The translations under genes were made by a program, and so were the position numbers. This document shows, one piece after another, positions 53,883 to 62,938 of a DNA stretch of 64,000 bases (position 1 is its first letter; every line of letters starts with the position of its first letter). The stretch is from assembly GCA_039822045.1 (NCBI GenBank), contig JBCBMY010000007.1:124001-188000 (forward strand). Direction: 5' to 3'. The notes under the pieces are model-generated. The model saw only the letters and a program-made list of their open reading frames with translations. It was not told where the DNA came from and searched no databases. This DNA comes from HLUCCA09 sp039822045 (GTDB lineage: Bacteria > Pseudomonadota > Alphaproteobacteria > Rhodobacterales > Rhodobacteraceae).

Positions 53883-56375
53883 TCAGACCAGGAAATCGTC
53901 AGGCGTCAGATCGCTCAGCGTGTTGGTCAGCAGATAGTCGACAAGCCGCACCGAGTCTCCGCCCGAGAACCCCAGAATAGCGTCATTGCCATCTGCGACT
54001 GGCGTAATCGAGGCGACCGAGGCGAACCCATAGGCCGTGACGTCGATGATGTCGTCGGTGATGGCCCCGGTATCTTCGAAGCCAAAGACCAGATCCTCGA
54101 CCGTCCCCGCCGACGGAGCAAAGACAAGCGTGTCGGCGCCAGCTCCGCCGCGATACTCGTCGACGCCATTGCCACCCTCGAGAGTGTCGTTGCCGCCGCC
54201 GCCATCGAGCGTGTCGTTGCCGTCCGCCCCGATCAGCGTGTCCTGTGCCGCGCCGCCTTGCAGGTCGTCGGAGCTGCCGCCGCCTGCGAGCCGGTCTTTG
54301 CCGCCGCCGCCCAGAAGCGTGTCGGAGCCGCTGCCGCCGACGAGACGGTCGTTGGCCCCGCCGCCGTCGAGAAGGTCGTTGCCGGCATTGCCTTCAAGCC
54401 GATCCCGGTCGTTGCCGCCCTCGATCGTATCGTTTTCGGTGCCGCCAAGGATCGTGTCACGACCATTGCCACCGTCGAGGGAGTCCTCGCCCGCGTCGCC
54501 GGAAATCTCGTCGTTGCCATTGCCGCCCTCGACCGTGTCGTTGCCGTCGCCGCCCTCGATCGTGTCGCGACCACCTGCGCCATTGATCTCATCGGCCCCG
54601 CCATTGCCGGAGAGCACATTGTCCCCGTTGTTGCCGCTGATCGTATCGTCGCCGTCGCCGCCGGCCGCATTCTCGATATTGAAAAGTGCGTCTTCGGTCG
54701 AGTCGCCCTCGAGCGACGCCGTGCCTTGCACGAGATCGATCCGTGCGTCCAAGGCCGTGGACGAAAAGCTAACCGTGTCGCTGCCGATGCCGCCATCGAG
54801 AAGGTTCCCGCCACCGGTGCTTTCCAGCAGGTCGTCGCCGGAGCCACCGAGCGCCACGTCATCCGTCTGGGATGCTGTGTCCAGCGTGTCGTTGCCGATG
54901 CCGCCGGTCAGCACGTCAAATCCGGCACCGGAATACAGCTCGTCATCGCCGAACCCGCCATCGATCATGTTAGACCCGGCGTTGCCGCGCAGGACATCGG
55001 CGTAGCGGGAGCCTTCGACGTGCTCGAGGTCGATCAGGACGTCGTTGCCAGCACCAACGGTATTCTGAAACCCGAGGCTCAGGTTGACGACCACGCCCGC
55101 GTGCGCCGTGGCATAGCTGACCGTGTCCTCGCCCGTGCCACCATCGATCGTGTCATCGTCCTCACCGCCATCGAGGAAATCATCTCCCGTCTGGCCGCGC
55201 AGATCGTCGTTTCCGTCGCCCCCGAGGATGATGTCGTTGCCGCCGGACACACCGGCGAGCGAGCCGAAGCGAACCTCGCCGTAAAGGCGGTCGCCACCTG
55301 CACCACCCACGATCAAGTCGTCGCCACCGACGATTATGTTGTCGACGTCGCTGACCCGGTTGTAAACATCGCCGCCTACATCGTCGGTCCCGTATCCGCC
55401 GTAGATCTCATCGTTGCCGCCGGTGATCGTAAACTCACCCGTCGGCACCGGAGCATTGAGAGTATAGACATCGCCGCCGATGTCCCCCGCTTCCTCGGCA
55501 GAGATGACGTCGTCGCCGCCATTCACGGTGCCGCCGTTGTAGACGCGCACGTCGCCGGCAATCTGTGGGGAGAACGAGGCATCGCCCTGGATCGTGTCTT
55601 CGCCGCCGTTCACTGTCCCGTTGTTGAGGATGTAGACGTCGCCGGTGGCCCAGGATGAGGCGCTGGTGGACCCCGAGATGTCAATCAGGTCGTTGCCGCC
55701 GTTGAGAGTGACGCTTGGGCTGCTGGGGCGATCCATCTCCCAGGCGTCACCCGAGACGCGGGCGAATTCCTCGGTATCGGTGGTGTTGAAGGTGTCGTCG
55801 CCGCCGTTATAGGTGACGGGGAAGCCAAAGCTGCCGGTTTGGCCCGTGAGGTTCCACACATCACCGGCGAGTTCCACATCGTTGTCGACGCCGTCAAAGG
55901 TATCGTTCCCGCCGTTGTTGGTGTTCGTTGATCCCACGAGGGTCAGGAAGACATTGTTGAGGTCGTCACCGAAGATCCGGTTGGTGCCGGTCGGGGTGAT
56001 GCCGTCTTCGTCAAGATCGCTTAGGTCAAAGAAGTCGTCGCCTTCAAGGGCCACGCCGAGCAAGCTGAATTCGCCGTTGTCGATCGAGGACAGGTCAGCA
56101 TTTGATGTCAAACTGAGGCCGGTAATTTCGATCTCGTCATCGCTGGGATCGTTGGCAACGGAGTCGTTGCCCACATCGATTCCGATCGTCTGAATCGTTC
56201 CAGAGGAAAGATCGTTACCGTTGTGGACAAAGCCGGTACCCTCAACCGTAACGCGATTGGACGGCGTCAGGAAATCGTAGCTGATTGACGATTGCAGCAC
56301 GGGTGCCCCACTGCGCGACATATCAATCGCAGTGAAGTCGATAACGCTGGGTGCTGTGAAGTTAATAGTGGCCAT
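53883..56375 (-). CDS. RTX-type calcium-binding protein, probably secreted by type I
   Basis: The 830-residue protein begins MATINFTAPSVIDFTA, without a signal peptide. From about residue 130 it carries long imperfect repeats of 28-36 residues, each with (N/T)GG-x-D near the start and GDV-(Y/W/R) near the end; from about residue 380 these pass into canonical nonapeptides GGxGxDxUx, roughly 29 by my count. The end is DDFLV, typical of the C-terminal secretion signals read by type I exporters. No exporter genes lie in the window. The function of the N-terminal part is unknown; the repeats would fold on calcium outside the cell. Confidence 0.88.
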   Translation of the reverse strand: MATINFTAPSVIDFTAIDMSRSGAPVLQSSISYDFLTPSNRVTVEGTGFVHNGNDLSSGTIQTIGIDVGNDSVANDPSDDEIEITGLSLTSNADLSSIDNGEFSLLGVALEGDDFFDLSDLDEDGITPTGTNRIFGDDLNNVFLTLVGSTNTNNGGNDTFDGVDNDVELAGDVWNLTGQTGSFGFPVTYNGGDDTFNTTDTEEFARVSGDAWEMDRPSSPSVTLNGGNDLIDISGSTSASSWATGDVYILNNGTVNGGEDTIQGDASFSPQIAGDVRVYNGGTVNGGDDVISAEEAGDIGGDVYTLNAPVPTGEFTITGGNDEIYGGYGTDDVGGDVYNRVSDVDNIIVGGDDLIVGGAGGDRLYGEVRFGSLAGVSGGNDIILGGDGNDDLRGQTGDDFLDGGEDDDTIDGGTGEDTVSYATAHAGVVVNLSLGFQNTVGAGNDVLIDLEHVEGSRYADVLRGNAGSNMIDGGFGDDELYSGAGFDVLTGGIGNDTLDTASQTDDVALGGSGDDLLESTGGGNLLDGGIGSDTVSFSSTALDARIDLVQGTASLEGDSTEDALFNIENAAGGDGDDTISGNNGDNVLSGNGGADEINGAGGRDTIEGGDGNDTVEGGNGNDEISGDAGEDSLDGGNGRDTILGGTENDTIEGGNDRDRLEGNAGNDLLDGGGANDRLVGGSGSDTLLGGGGKDRLAGGGSSDDLQGGAAQDTLIGADGNDTLDGGGGNDTLEGGNGVDEYRGGAGADTLVFAPSAGTVEDLVFGFEDTGAITDDIIDVTAYGFASVASITPVADGNDAILGFSGGDSVRLVDYLLTNTLSDLTPDDFLV

Positions 56376-56512
56376 TGTCGGGCCCCCCATGACTTGGGTT
56401 GATTGCTGCATCCCGCGTGGCGGAAGCGTTCGCAAGGCCGGTCAATGCAACCGGCTCAGAGCGTCAGTAGCCCCACGACACTAAATCCGTCGATCCAGCC
56501 GCTCAAGCGCAC

Positions 56513-56577
56513 GTTGCAATGGATGAATTGCAACTGTTTAATTCACGCGGTGGTCACCGGTAATTTCCCGTGAATTA
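56513..56577. promoter_or_regulatory. Two adjacent palindromes upstream of the RTX gene
   Basis: GTTGCAAT at 56513-56520 faces ATTGCAAC at 56527-56534 (exact, six bases between), and TAATTCACG at 56539-56547 faces CGTGAATTA at 56569-56577 (exact), with an inner CGGTG/CACCG pair. They lie 140-200 bases before the RTX start codon and look like operators for dimeric regulators. I cannot assign either to a named family. Confidence 0.5.
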
Positions 56578-57491
56578 TACGGAGGAGTGGGGCAACGCAA
56601 TGAGTGGCAGCCAGCGTTCACAGTGGATTTAGGGGAAATATATAGACTTTACAGGCACTAGCCGGCGCGCGCGAGGCGTGATTGGGCGGTGTGCAAGAAT
56701 TGGCGCATGAGCTGACCCGGCCCCTGAGCCCCGGCTTGTGAGGGGGGTTCAACGGAATGTAAACTCTCTGGTCAGACGGAAGCAGGCCGAGGGAACACTG
56801 GCGCTTCCTTGGTCGCTTGCGCGCTCCCTGGATTGCAAGCATTCCCTACTTCACCAATTGATTTAGCTAAGGGAAATTGATCAATCTTGGGTAGATTGGG
56901 TTTGGATTGCTTTTGGACACTTGAGGCATCGCATTGGGCCAGCAGATTTCATTCGCGCCATGTCAGTCCAAATCTTACGGGGCGCGCAGGCGTAGCGCAT
57001 TAGGGCCGACGCACTGTCGCTCGCTCAGAGTGAAGTCTCGGAAATTGCAGCACGGCTCCATCCGTGGCCGCCATTTCCGCGTTGCCCTTTCCAACGGTGA
57101 ATTCGACTTCGAGACGCTGCGCAAAATCGACCAATGCCGCCAGAAAGCACACCGCGCATCCAGCCATCGACGCCCGTGCCTCGCCGGTAGGGGCCCGCCA
57201 CGCCGGCGCTCCCGGGCGCGATGGTGATTAATGAGTGGCCCGCGCGGCAACACGCATACCGGGCGCACAGCAAGCCGGCCGGAAAGCTCTTAGAGCGTGG
57301 CCGAGGTCGGGCTCTGACAGCACCCGGTGCGACGCCCCCCAGGTGACCGCTACGTGGCTGCGCCCATGACCCGACTGCTACGCACCATGGCCCGACCCCT
57401 CGGTGGTCGAACCGTAAACAGACACGCAGAACCCTCCCGTAACGTCCTAACGTGATCGACAGCGCCGCCAGAGGTCGCCGGTGTCTCCCAT
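56578..57491. other. Gap without a convincing gene, partly AT-rich
   Basis: Between the palindromes and the sensor kinase gene there are only short frames. GC content falls between about 56560 and 56940, unlike the rest of the window. A 55-codon minus-strand frame at 57000-57167 is the only one with some protein-like composition (see findings). A 74-codon frame at 56618-56842 repeats the motif VYIPLNP/VYIFPLNP but has no other coding sign. I see no transposase remnant that I can name. Confidence 0.5.
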
Positions 57492-58910
57492 CTACGGAGC
57501 CGCCTGCGCGAGGGCGGCGGACCGGAGCGTCGGCGTGGGATCGGTTTCACACCCGGTTGGTAAACGCAGGGTGACCTCCAACCCGGGGTGGCGTGGGCGC
57601 AGGCCAATGCTGCCGCCATGGCCCTCGGCGATGGCAGCGGCGATGGGCAATCCAAGGCCGCTGCCCGATGTCGGAGAGAGCTGCGAAAAGCGTTCGACGG
57701 CCTTTGGAATGTCGCGGACCTCCATGCCGCGCCCATCGTCTTCAACGCTGAGCGCGATCTCGGATCCTCGCCGATCAACGCTGATCGAGATGTGGCTGAG
57801 GCTCGGCCCACCATGGACCTTTGCATTGTCGACCAGATTGGCGATCGCCTCGCGCAAAAGGGTCGGATCGCAGATGATCTCACCGGCCTGACCCCCGTCG
57901 CGCAACGCAACCGATACGTCATCTCCAACGGCCGCCTGCCATCCCGGCACCCAGTCGCGAAGGCTTGCGCCAAGATCAATCCGCTCCCTTTGCGAGTCGG
58001 GGCTCAGCGCCTTTGCCCGCTCGATGGTCAGGAGCTTCTGCGTGAGATCCGCCGTTTCGCGTGCGGCCTTGAGCATGTCTTCGGATCGGGCGCGCGCTTC
58101 CTGCACGTTGGGTGCCCGGTGCACAGCATCGGCCAGTGCCAGCAGGCCGGCGATCGGGTTTCTCAGCTGGTGCGCGGCGTTCGAGATGAACTCCGACTGC
58201 GCGGTCATGCTGCGCGACACCTGGTCAAAAAGGCGGTTGAGCGTTTCGACAATACCGCGCACTTCTTCTGGCACAGGGCGTCGGATCGACGAAAGATCAT
58301 CGCTTGACCGCAACTCTATCGCCTCTTCCAGGTCGAGGAGCGGCCGCAGGCCGAGCCGCACCCCGAACCACACGATCAGACCGACGCAGGTGGTGAGCAG
58401 GGCGATAACGAGCAGCGAGCGCAGGACGAGCTGGCGCACGAACGCCGAGCGCACGGAGGAATCCTGCCAGACGGTCGTGGTGAAGATACCGGCAAAGCCG
58501 TCGATCTGCGTGCGGGCCTGCAGCCGCACGCCGCTCACCGCCCGGCCGAGATAGGTGGCCTCGAAATATGTCGGCGCGCTGACGACGGTGTCGGAGCGGG
58601 GGATCCCGACCGGCGGCGTGGCATAGCCCGCAACGATCACGCCATCTGGAGCATAGACATGATAGTAGACACGTGCGCCAGAAGTGTCCGCGAGGATCTG
58701 CTCGGTGCGCGGCGACAGGGCGTCGCCGCCCGAGACAGCCACATCGTTTGCGACAGCGAGTGCGGCCGTCAGGAGGCTGCGGTCGAAGACGTCGGCCGCG
58801 GTTTCGCGCGCATTGCCCAATTGCCAAAGTCCGGCGGCCACCGAAACGACGAGCAACGGAAAGAGAATGATCAGGGTCAGGCGTGCCCTGAGAGACAGCG
58901 CTCCGCTCAA
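57492..58910 (-). CDS. Sensor histidine kinase, TctE-like
   Basis: The 472-residue kinase has two membrane helices (about 11-30 and 160-187) flanking a periplasmic sensor of the type found in TctE, a HAMP-less linker, the phospho-acceptor His247 in FISNAAHQLRNP, an N box in LREAIANLVDNAKVHG, and G boxes DDGRGM and SGLGLPIAAAIA. It overlaps the response regulator gene by four bases. The divergent tctC operon shows the likely regulated function: uptake of a tricarboxylate or related acid. Confidence 0.92.
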   Translation of the reverse strand: MSGALSLRARLTLIILFPLLVVSVAAGLWQLGNARETAADVFDRSLLTAALAVANDVAVSGGDALSPRTEQILADTSGARVYYHVYAPDGVIVAGYATPPVGIPRSDTVVSAPTYFEATYLGRAVSGVRLQARTQIDGFAGIFTTTVWQDSSVRSAFVRQLVLRSLLVIALLTTCVGLIVWFGVRLGLRPLLDLEEAIELRSSDDLSSIRRPVPEEVRGIVETLNRLFDQVSRSMTAQSEFISNAAHQLRNPIAGLLALADAVHRAPNVQEARARSEDMLKAARETADLTQKLLTIERAKALSPDSQRERIDLGASLRDWVPGWQAAVGDDVSVALRDGGQAGEIICDPTLLREAIANLVDNAKVHGGPSLSHISISVDRRGSEIALSVEDDGRGMEVRDIPKAVERFSQLSPTSGSGLGLPIAAAIAEGHGGSIGLRPRHPGLEVTLRLPTGCETDPTPTLRSAALAQAAP

Positions 58911-59578
58911 GGCGCGGCCCGTTCTATCGAATACCCGATCCCGCGCTGAACCCGGATTCGCACGCCGTAATCGCTCAGCCGCTTGCGCAGCCGTGAGACA
59001 TAGACCTCGACCACCTTCTCATCGGTCTCGGTTCCTGCGCCGTAGACATGGTCGAGCAAGATCTTCTTTGACAGGGCGCGACCGTTGGCCTCGACCAAGG
59101 CAGCCAAGACCGCAAGCTCGCGCCGTGGAACGTCAAGCATCGATCCGTCGTGGCGAAGTTGGTAGGTCTCGAGGTCGAACTCCAGCGCGCCGAGCCGTGC
59201 GACGCGGCGGGGTGCGACGTCCTTCCGGCGCCCCAGGGCCCGGACGCGCGCTGCCAGTTCCTCCATCTCGAAGGGCTTGGCCAGATAATCGTCTGCTCCG
59301 GCATCGAGGCCGTTGACCCGATCCTCGGTGCGCGCACGGGCCGTCAAAAGGATAACCGGCCTGGGATCATTGCGCCGGCGCATCCCCTTGAGCAAATCGA
59401 GGCCGCTGGTCCCCGGTAGGTTGATATCGATGATCGCCAGATCGGCATGCTCCTGACGCAGGAAAACATCGGCATCCGCACCGTGGTGCAGCACGTCCAC
59501 GGAATGCCCATCGTCCGTCAGACGATAGGCGATGCCTTTGGCAAGGCTGCGATTGTCTTCGACCAGTACAATGCGCAT
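58907..59578 (-). CDS. Response regulator, OmpR family, TctD-like
   Basis: The 223-residue regulator has an N-terminal receiver domain with the phospho-acceptor Asp51 in LAIIDINLPG, and a C-terminal winged helix (VAPRRVARLGALEFDLETYQLRHDG, then VEVYVSRLRKRLSDYGVRIRVQRGIGYSI). It is co-transcribed with the kinase gene and divergent from tctC with a 130-base spacer. In the known TctDE system the regulator activates the tctCBA operon, and the same is likely here. Confidence 0.93.
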   Translation of the reverse strand: MRIVLVEDNRSLAKGIAYRLTDDGHSVDVLHHGADADVFLRQEHADLAIIDINLPGTSGLDLLKGMRRRNDPRPVILLTARARTEDRVNGLDAGADDYLAKPFEMEELAARVRALGRRKDVAPRRVARLGALEFDLETYQLRHDGSMLDVPRRELAVLAALVEANGRALSKKILLDHVYGAGTETDEKVVEVYVSRLRKRLSDYGVRIRVQRGIGYSIERAAP

Positions 59579-59595
59579 CGCGCTGTATCATTCTG

Positions 59596-59614
59596 TGCAT
59601 GAAGGGTTCATGCA
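59596..59614. promoter_or_regulatory. Inverted repeat in the tctD/tctC intergenic region
   Basis: TGCATGAA faces TTCATGCA exactly around GGG, 18 bases upstream of the tctD start and 95 bases before tctC. It is a candidate binding site for the TctD-like regulator or another factor controlling both directions. OmpR-type regulators more often bind direct repeats, so this is an inference from position only. Confidence 0.45.
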
Positions 59615-59708
59615 AGCTTCGTGAGGGATGGTATAGGTACGAACCGGGGACAGCTCCGGTATTCAGTGACCGCAGGCGCAACGCTCGTCTGCACTCCGGG
59701 AGGACAAT

Positions 59709-60812
59709 ATGACTGCATTCTCGACCACCCGTCGCATTGCGGCGGGCCTCGTTGCGGCGGCGTCTGCCACGTTCGCGACCCAGGCGTTTGCCGAGCTCGA
59801 TCTGTCGGGCGAAACCGTGGAATGGGTGATCCCCTTCTCCGAAACGGGCGGGTCGGCCAAGTGGGCAAACTTCTACGCGCCGCTGCTGAGCGAAGCGCTG
59901 CCCGGCGAGCCCACGGTTGTGGTGAAATTCATGCCGGGCGCGGGCTCGACCAAGGGCGCAAACTGGTTTCAGGAGCAGGAATTTGGCGACAGCGAAGGCA
60001 CGCTGATCTTCGGCTCGTCCGGCTCGACCCAGTTCCCCTATCTGCTCGACGATCCCCGCGTGCGCTATGAGTATGGCGACTGGAACGTCGTGCTCGCTTC
60101 GGGAACCGGCGGCGTTGCCTACCTGCCGCCCGATCTCGCCGGCACAATGGACGGCCTCGACGCGAGCGCCCTGCGCGACGTCGATTTCATCTATGGCAGC
60201 CAGGGGGCCACGCGGCTCGATCTCGTACCGCTATTGGCCTGGGAAATGCTCGGCCTCAAGGTTGAGCCGGTTTTCGGCATCAAGGGTCGCGGCGACGGTC
60301 GCCTGATGTTCGAGCGCGGCGAAGCCAACATCGACTACCAGACGTCGTCGTCGTTCCTTTCGGGCGTAACGCCGCTTGTTGAGGCGGGCACGGCCGTGCC
60401 GATGATGAGCTGGGGCGCGCTCGACGCCGACGGCAACATCGTGCGCGACCCTACGTTCCCCGACATGCCCACCTTCAAGGAGGTCTGCGAGGCCACCGAA
60501 GGCTGCGAGACGAGCGGCGAGCAGTGGGAAGCCTGGAAGGCCTTCTTCGTCGCAGGATTCCCGGCGCAGAAGATGGTGTTCCTGCCCGCCGGCGCGTCCG
60601 ATGAAGCGATCGCGACCTACGAGGCCGCCTTCGAGGCGATCAAGGCCCGTGACGACTTTGCCGAGATTTCGCAGGCCCGTCTTGGCGTCTACCCACAGAT
60701 GACCGGGGCTGAAGCGACCGGGGCCATGTCGGCTGCGACCGACGTGCCCGAAGCCGCCAAGTCCTTTGTGGTGGGCTGGCTCAGGGATCGCTACGGCGTC
60801 ACGCTGAACTGA
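59709..60812 (+). CDS. tctC: TctC-type periplasmic solute-binding protein
   Basis: The 367-residue protein has a signal peptide (RRIAAGLVAAASATFATQAFA) and the tripartite tricarboxylate transporter (TTT) binding fold: VEWVIPFSETGGSAKWANFYAPLL, MPGAGSTKGANWF, and a C-terminal Bug-like domain. GGGAGGACAAT precedes the ATG. It captures the substrate in the periplasm for TctAB. The substrate cannot be read from sequence. Confidence 0.93.
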   Translation: MTAFSTTRRIAAGLVAAASATFATQAFAELDLSGETVEWVIPFSETGGSAKWANFYAPLLSEALPGEPTVVVKFMPGAGSTKGANWFQEQEFGDSEGTLIFGSSGSTQFPYLLDDPRVRYEYGDWNVVLASGTGGVAYLPPDLAGTMDGLDASALRDVDFIYGSQGATRLDLVPLLAWEMLGLKVEPVFGIKGRGDGRLMFERGEANIDYQTSSSFLSGVTPLVEAGTAVPMMSWGALDADGNIVRDPTFPDMPTFKEVCEATEGCETSGEQWEAWKAFFVAGFPAQKMVFLPAGASDEAIATYEAAFEAIKARDDFAEISQARLGVYPQMTGAEATGAMSAATDVPEAAKSFVVGWLRDRYGVTLN

Positions 60813-60910
60813 TCCGGCGGCCCCGCCCACCTGTGCATCGGGTTCGCGCGCTCTAAGGTGCGCGGCCAATCGCGGGCGGGGCCATTCTTCTCCTTCCGAA
60901 GGACGATACG

Positions 60911-62938
60911 ATGGACCTCTTGTCTGTGGCGCTTCCGGCGCTGGGCGAGGCCGCGACCCTCATTCTGCAACCGCTGGTGCTCGGCTACCTCGTGCTGGGT
61001 GTGGTCATGGGCCTCTGCATAGGGGTCTTCCCCGGCCTGGGCGGCATCGCCGGCCTCTCGCTCCTCCTGCCCTTCATGTTCGGGATGGACCCGATCCTGG
61101 GCCTTGCACTGATGATCGGCATGGTCGCAGTGGTGCCGACATCGGACACCTTCGCCTCGGTCCTGATGGGTATTCCAGGGTCCTCGGCCTCGCAGGCCAC
61201 GGTGCTCGACGGATTTCCCATGGCCAAGAAGGGGGAAGCGGCGCGCGCTCTCTCCGCGGCCTTCGCGTCGTCGCTCTTCGGCGGATTGGTCGGTGCGACG
61301 TTCCTCACGCTCTTCGTGCTCGTCGCTCGCCCGATCGTGCTGGAGTTCCGAACGCCGGAACTCCTGATGATCACGATTTTCGGCCTGTCCATGGTCGGCA
61401 TTCTCGCCGGCCGGGTGGCGCTCAAGGGGATCGCCGCGGCCGGCCTCGGCATGATGATTGGCACGATCGGCGAGGGCGACAGCGCGGGCGAGCTGCGCAT
61501 GGCCACCTACGATCTGCCCTATCTCGTAGACGGGCTAAAGCTTGTGGTGGTGGGCCTGGGGATCTTCGCCATCCCCGAGATCGTCGCGCTCTTGCGCCAG
61601 GACCGGTCGATTTCCGACCGGGCACCGCTCGGCGGCGGCTGGCTCTCCGGCGTGCGCGACTGGTTTGCCAACATCTGGCTCTCGGTGCGCTGCTCGATCA
61701 TCGGCGTGGTGGTCGGCGTCATCCCGGGCCTCGGAGGCTCGGTTGTCGACTGGATCGCCTATGGCCATTCGGTGCAGACCACCAAGGACAAGTCGAACTT
61801 CGGCTCGGGCGAAGTGCGTGGCGTGATCGGGCCCGAAAGCTCGAACAACGCCAAAGAGGGCGGGGGCCTTGTCCCGACACTCCTCTTCGGCATCCCCGGC
61901 TCAGGTTCGATGGCCATCTTCATCGGAGCCGTCGCGCTCCTTGGCTCAGGGCAGATCGAGGTCGGCCCCTCGATGCTGAAGAACAACCTCGACATCACCT
62001 ATGCCATCGTCTGGCTCCTTGCTATGGCCAACGTGGTGGGCACTCTGATCTGCATCGCAGCCTCGGGCGGGATCGCGCGGTTGACGACGATCCCCTTTGC
62101 GCTCCTGGCGCCGTTCCTGTTCATGATCATCGCGTTCGCCGCCTTCCAGTCAGGGCAGGACATTATGGACCTCGTCGCGCTCTTCGCGATTGGCCTTCTG
62201 GGGATCATGATGCGCCGGTTCGACTGGTCGCGCCCGGCCTTCCTGATCGGGTTCGTCCTGTCCAATCCGGCCGAGACCTATGCCAACCAGGCGGTGCAGA
62301 TCGCCAATTCGCGGTTCCGGCAGGGGGTCCAGGAGGGGCTCGACTACATCTTTTCGCCCATCGTCATCGTCTTGATCATCATCACCGTGATTTCGGTTGT
62401 GGTGGGCCTCCGGCAGGCAAAGACGATCATGGCCGAGGGGAAGGTCGAGGCAGGCTCGAAGCGTGCTCCGCTGATCTTCCTGCTCGTCGTGCTGGCCTAC
62501 CTTCTGGTTGCGTTCATCGATGCTGCCACGATCCCCGACTATGCGGCGGCCGACCGTGTCTTCCCGCGCTTCGTCGCCGGGGTCTCGATCCTCGCAGTGC
62601 TGGTCCTGCTGGTGCAGATGATGCTTCGCCCCGAGACCCACCCGCTCTTTGCTGATCGCGAAGCAGAAGATGCCGACACCCTCACCCATGGTCTATGGGC
62701 GACGCTTGCGTGGTTTGCGGGTCTCCTCGTTCTCACCTCGCTTGTCGGGTTCGTTCTTGCCCTTACGGCGTTCCTGTTCCTCTTCATTCGATTGAGGGCA
62801 GGGCGCAGCTGGGGCTTTGCCGCGCTCTACACCGCGGCCGGCATCGCCTTCATCTGCACACTGGCCGGGCTTCTGGGGCGCGATTTCCCCGCAGGACTTC
62901 TGCAAGAGTATGTCGACCTGCCCTGGCCCCTGACATGA
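60911..62938 (+). CDS. TctA-TctB fusion, TTT-family membrane subunits
   Basis: The 675-residue membrane protein starts as TctA: GVFPGLGGIAGLSLLLPFMFGMDP, MGIPGSSASQATVLDG, and the second repeat IPGLGGSVVDWIAYGHSVQ with EGGGLVPTLLFGIPGSGSMA. After about residue 510 comes a separate bundle of about four helices (LIFLLVVLAYLLVAFIDAATI..., FAGLLVLTSLVGFVLALTAFLFLF) that corresponds to the small TctB subunit. Fusion of the two explains why no separate tctB gene lies between tctC and tctA. Sodium- or proton-coupled uptake is known for the family. Confidence 0.9.
   Translation: MDLLSVALPALGEAATLILQPLVLGYLVLGVVMGLCIGVFPGLGGIAGLSLLLPFMFGMDPILGLALMIGMVAVVPTSDTFASVLMGIPGSSASQATVLDGFPMAKKGEAARALSAAFASSLFGGLVGATFLTLFVLVARPIVLEFRTPELLMITIFGLSMVGILAGRVALKGIAAAGLGMMIGTIGEGDSAGELRMATYDLPYLVDGLKLVVVGLGIFAIPEIVALLRQDRSISDRAPLGGGWLSGVRDWFANIWLSVRCSIIGVVVGVIPGLGGSVVDWIAYGHSVQTTKDKSNFGSGEVRGVIGPESSNNAKEGGGLVPTLLFGIPGSGSMAIFIGAVALLGSGQIEVGPSMLKNNLDITYAIVWLLAMANVVGTLICIAASGGIARLTTIPFALLAPFLFMIIAFAAFQSGQDIMDLVALFAIGLLGIMMRRFDWSRPAFLIGFVLSNPAETYANQAVQIANSRFRQGVQEGLDYIFSPIVIVLIIITVISVVVGLRQAKTIMAEGKVEAGSKRAPLIFLLVVLAYLLVAFIDAATIPDYAAADRVFPRFVAGVSILAVLVLLVQMMLRPETHPLFADREAEDADTLTHGLWATLAWFAGLLVLTSLVGFVLALTAFLFLFIRLRAGRSWGFAALYTAAGIAFICTLAGLLGRDFPAGLLQEYVDLPWPLT

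Noticed and set aside
53900..55300. Short regular DNA repeats that might suggest a CRISPR array
   Set aside because: Spacing is 27 bases and in frame with GGxGxDxUx nonapeptide coding; the repeats diverge at synonymous sites and have no unique spacers.
53577..55658. Plus-strand frame of 693 codons opposite the RTX gene
   Set aside because: The repeated valine/alanine pattern mirrors the RTX repeats read on the wrong strand; the minus-strand frame has the GGxGxD motif, a terminator and a good start.
56618..56842. 74-codon minus-strand frame with repeated VYIPLNP motif
   Set aside because: The repeat is short, there is no ribosome-binding site, and the region looks intergenic; not enough to call a gene.
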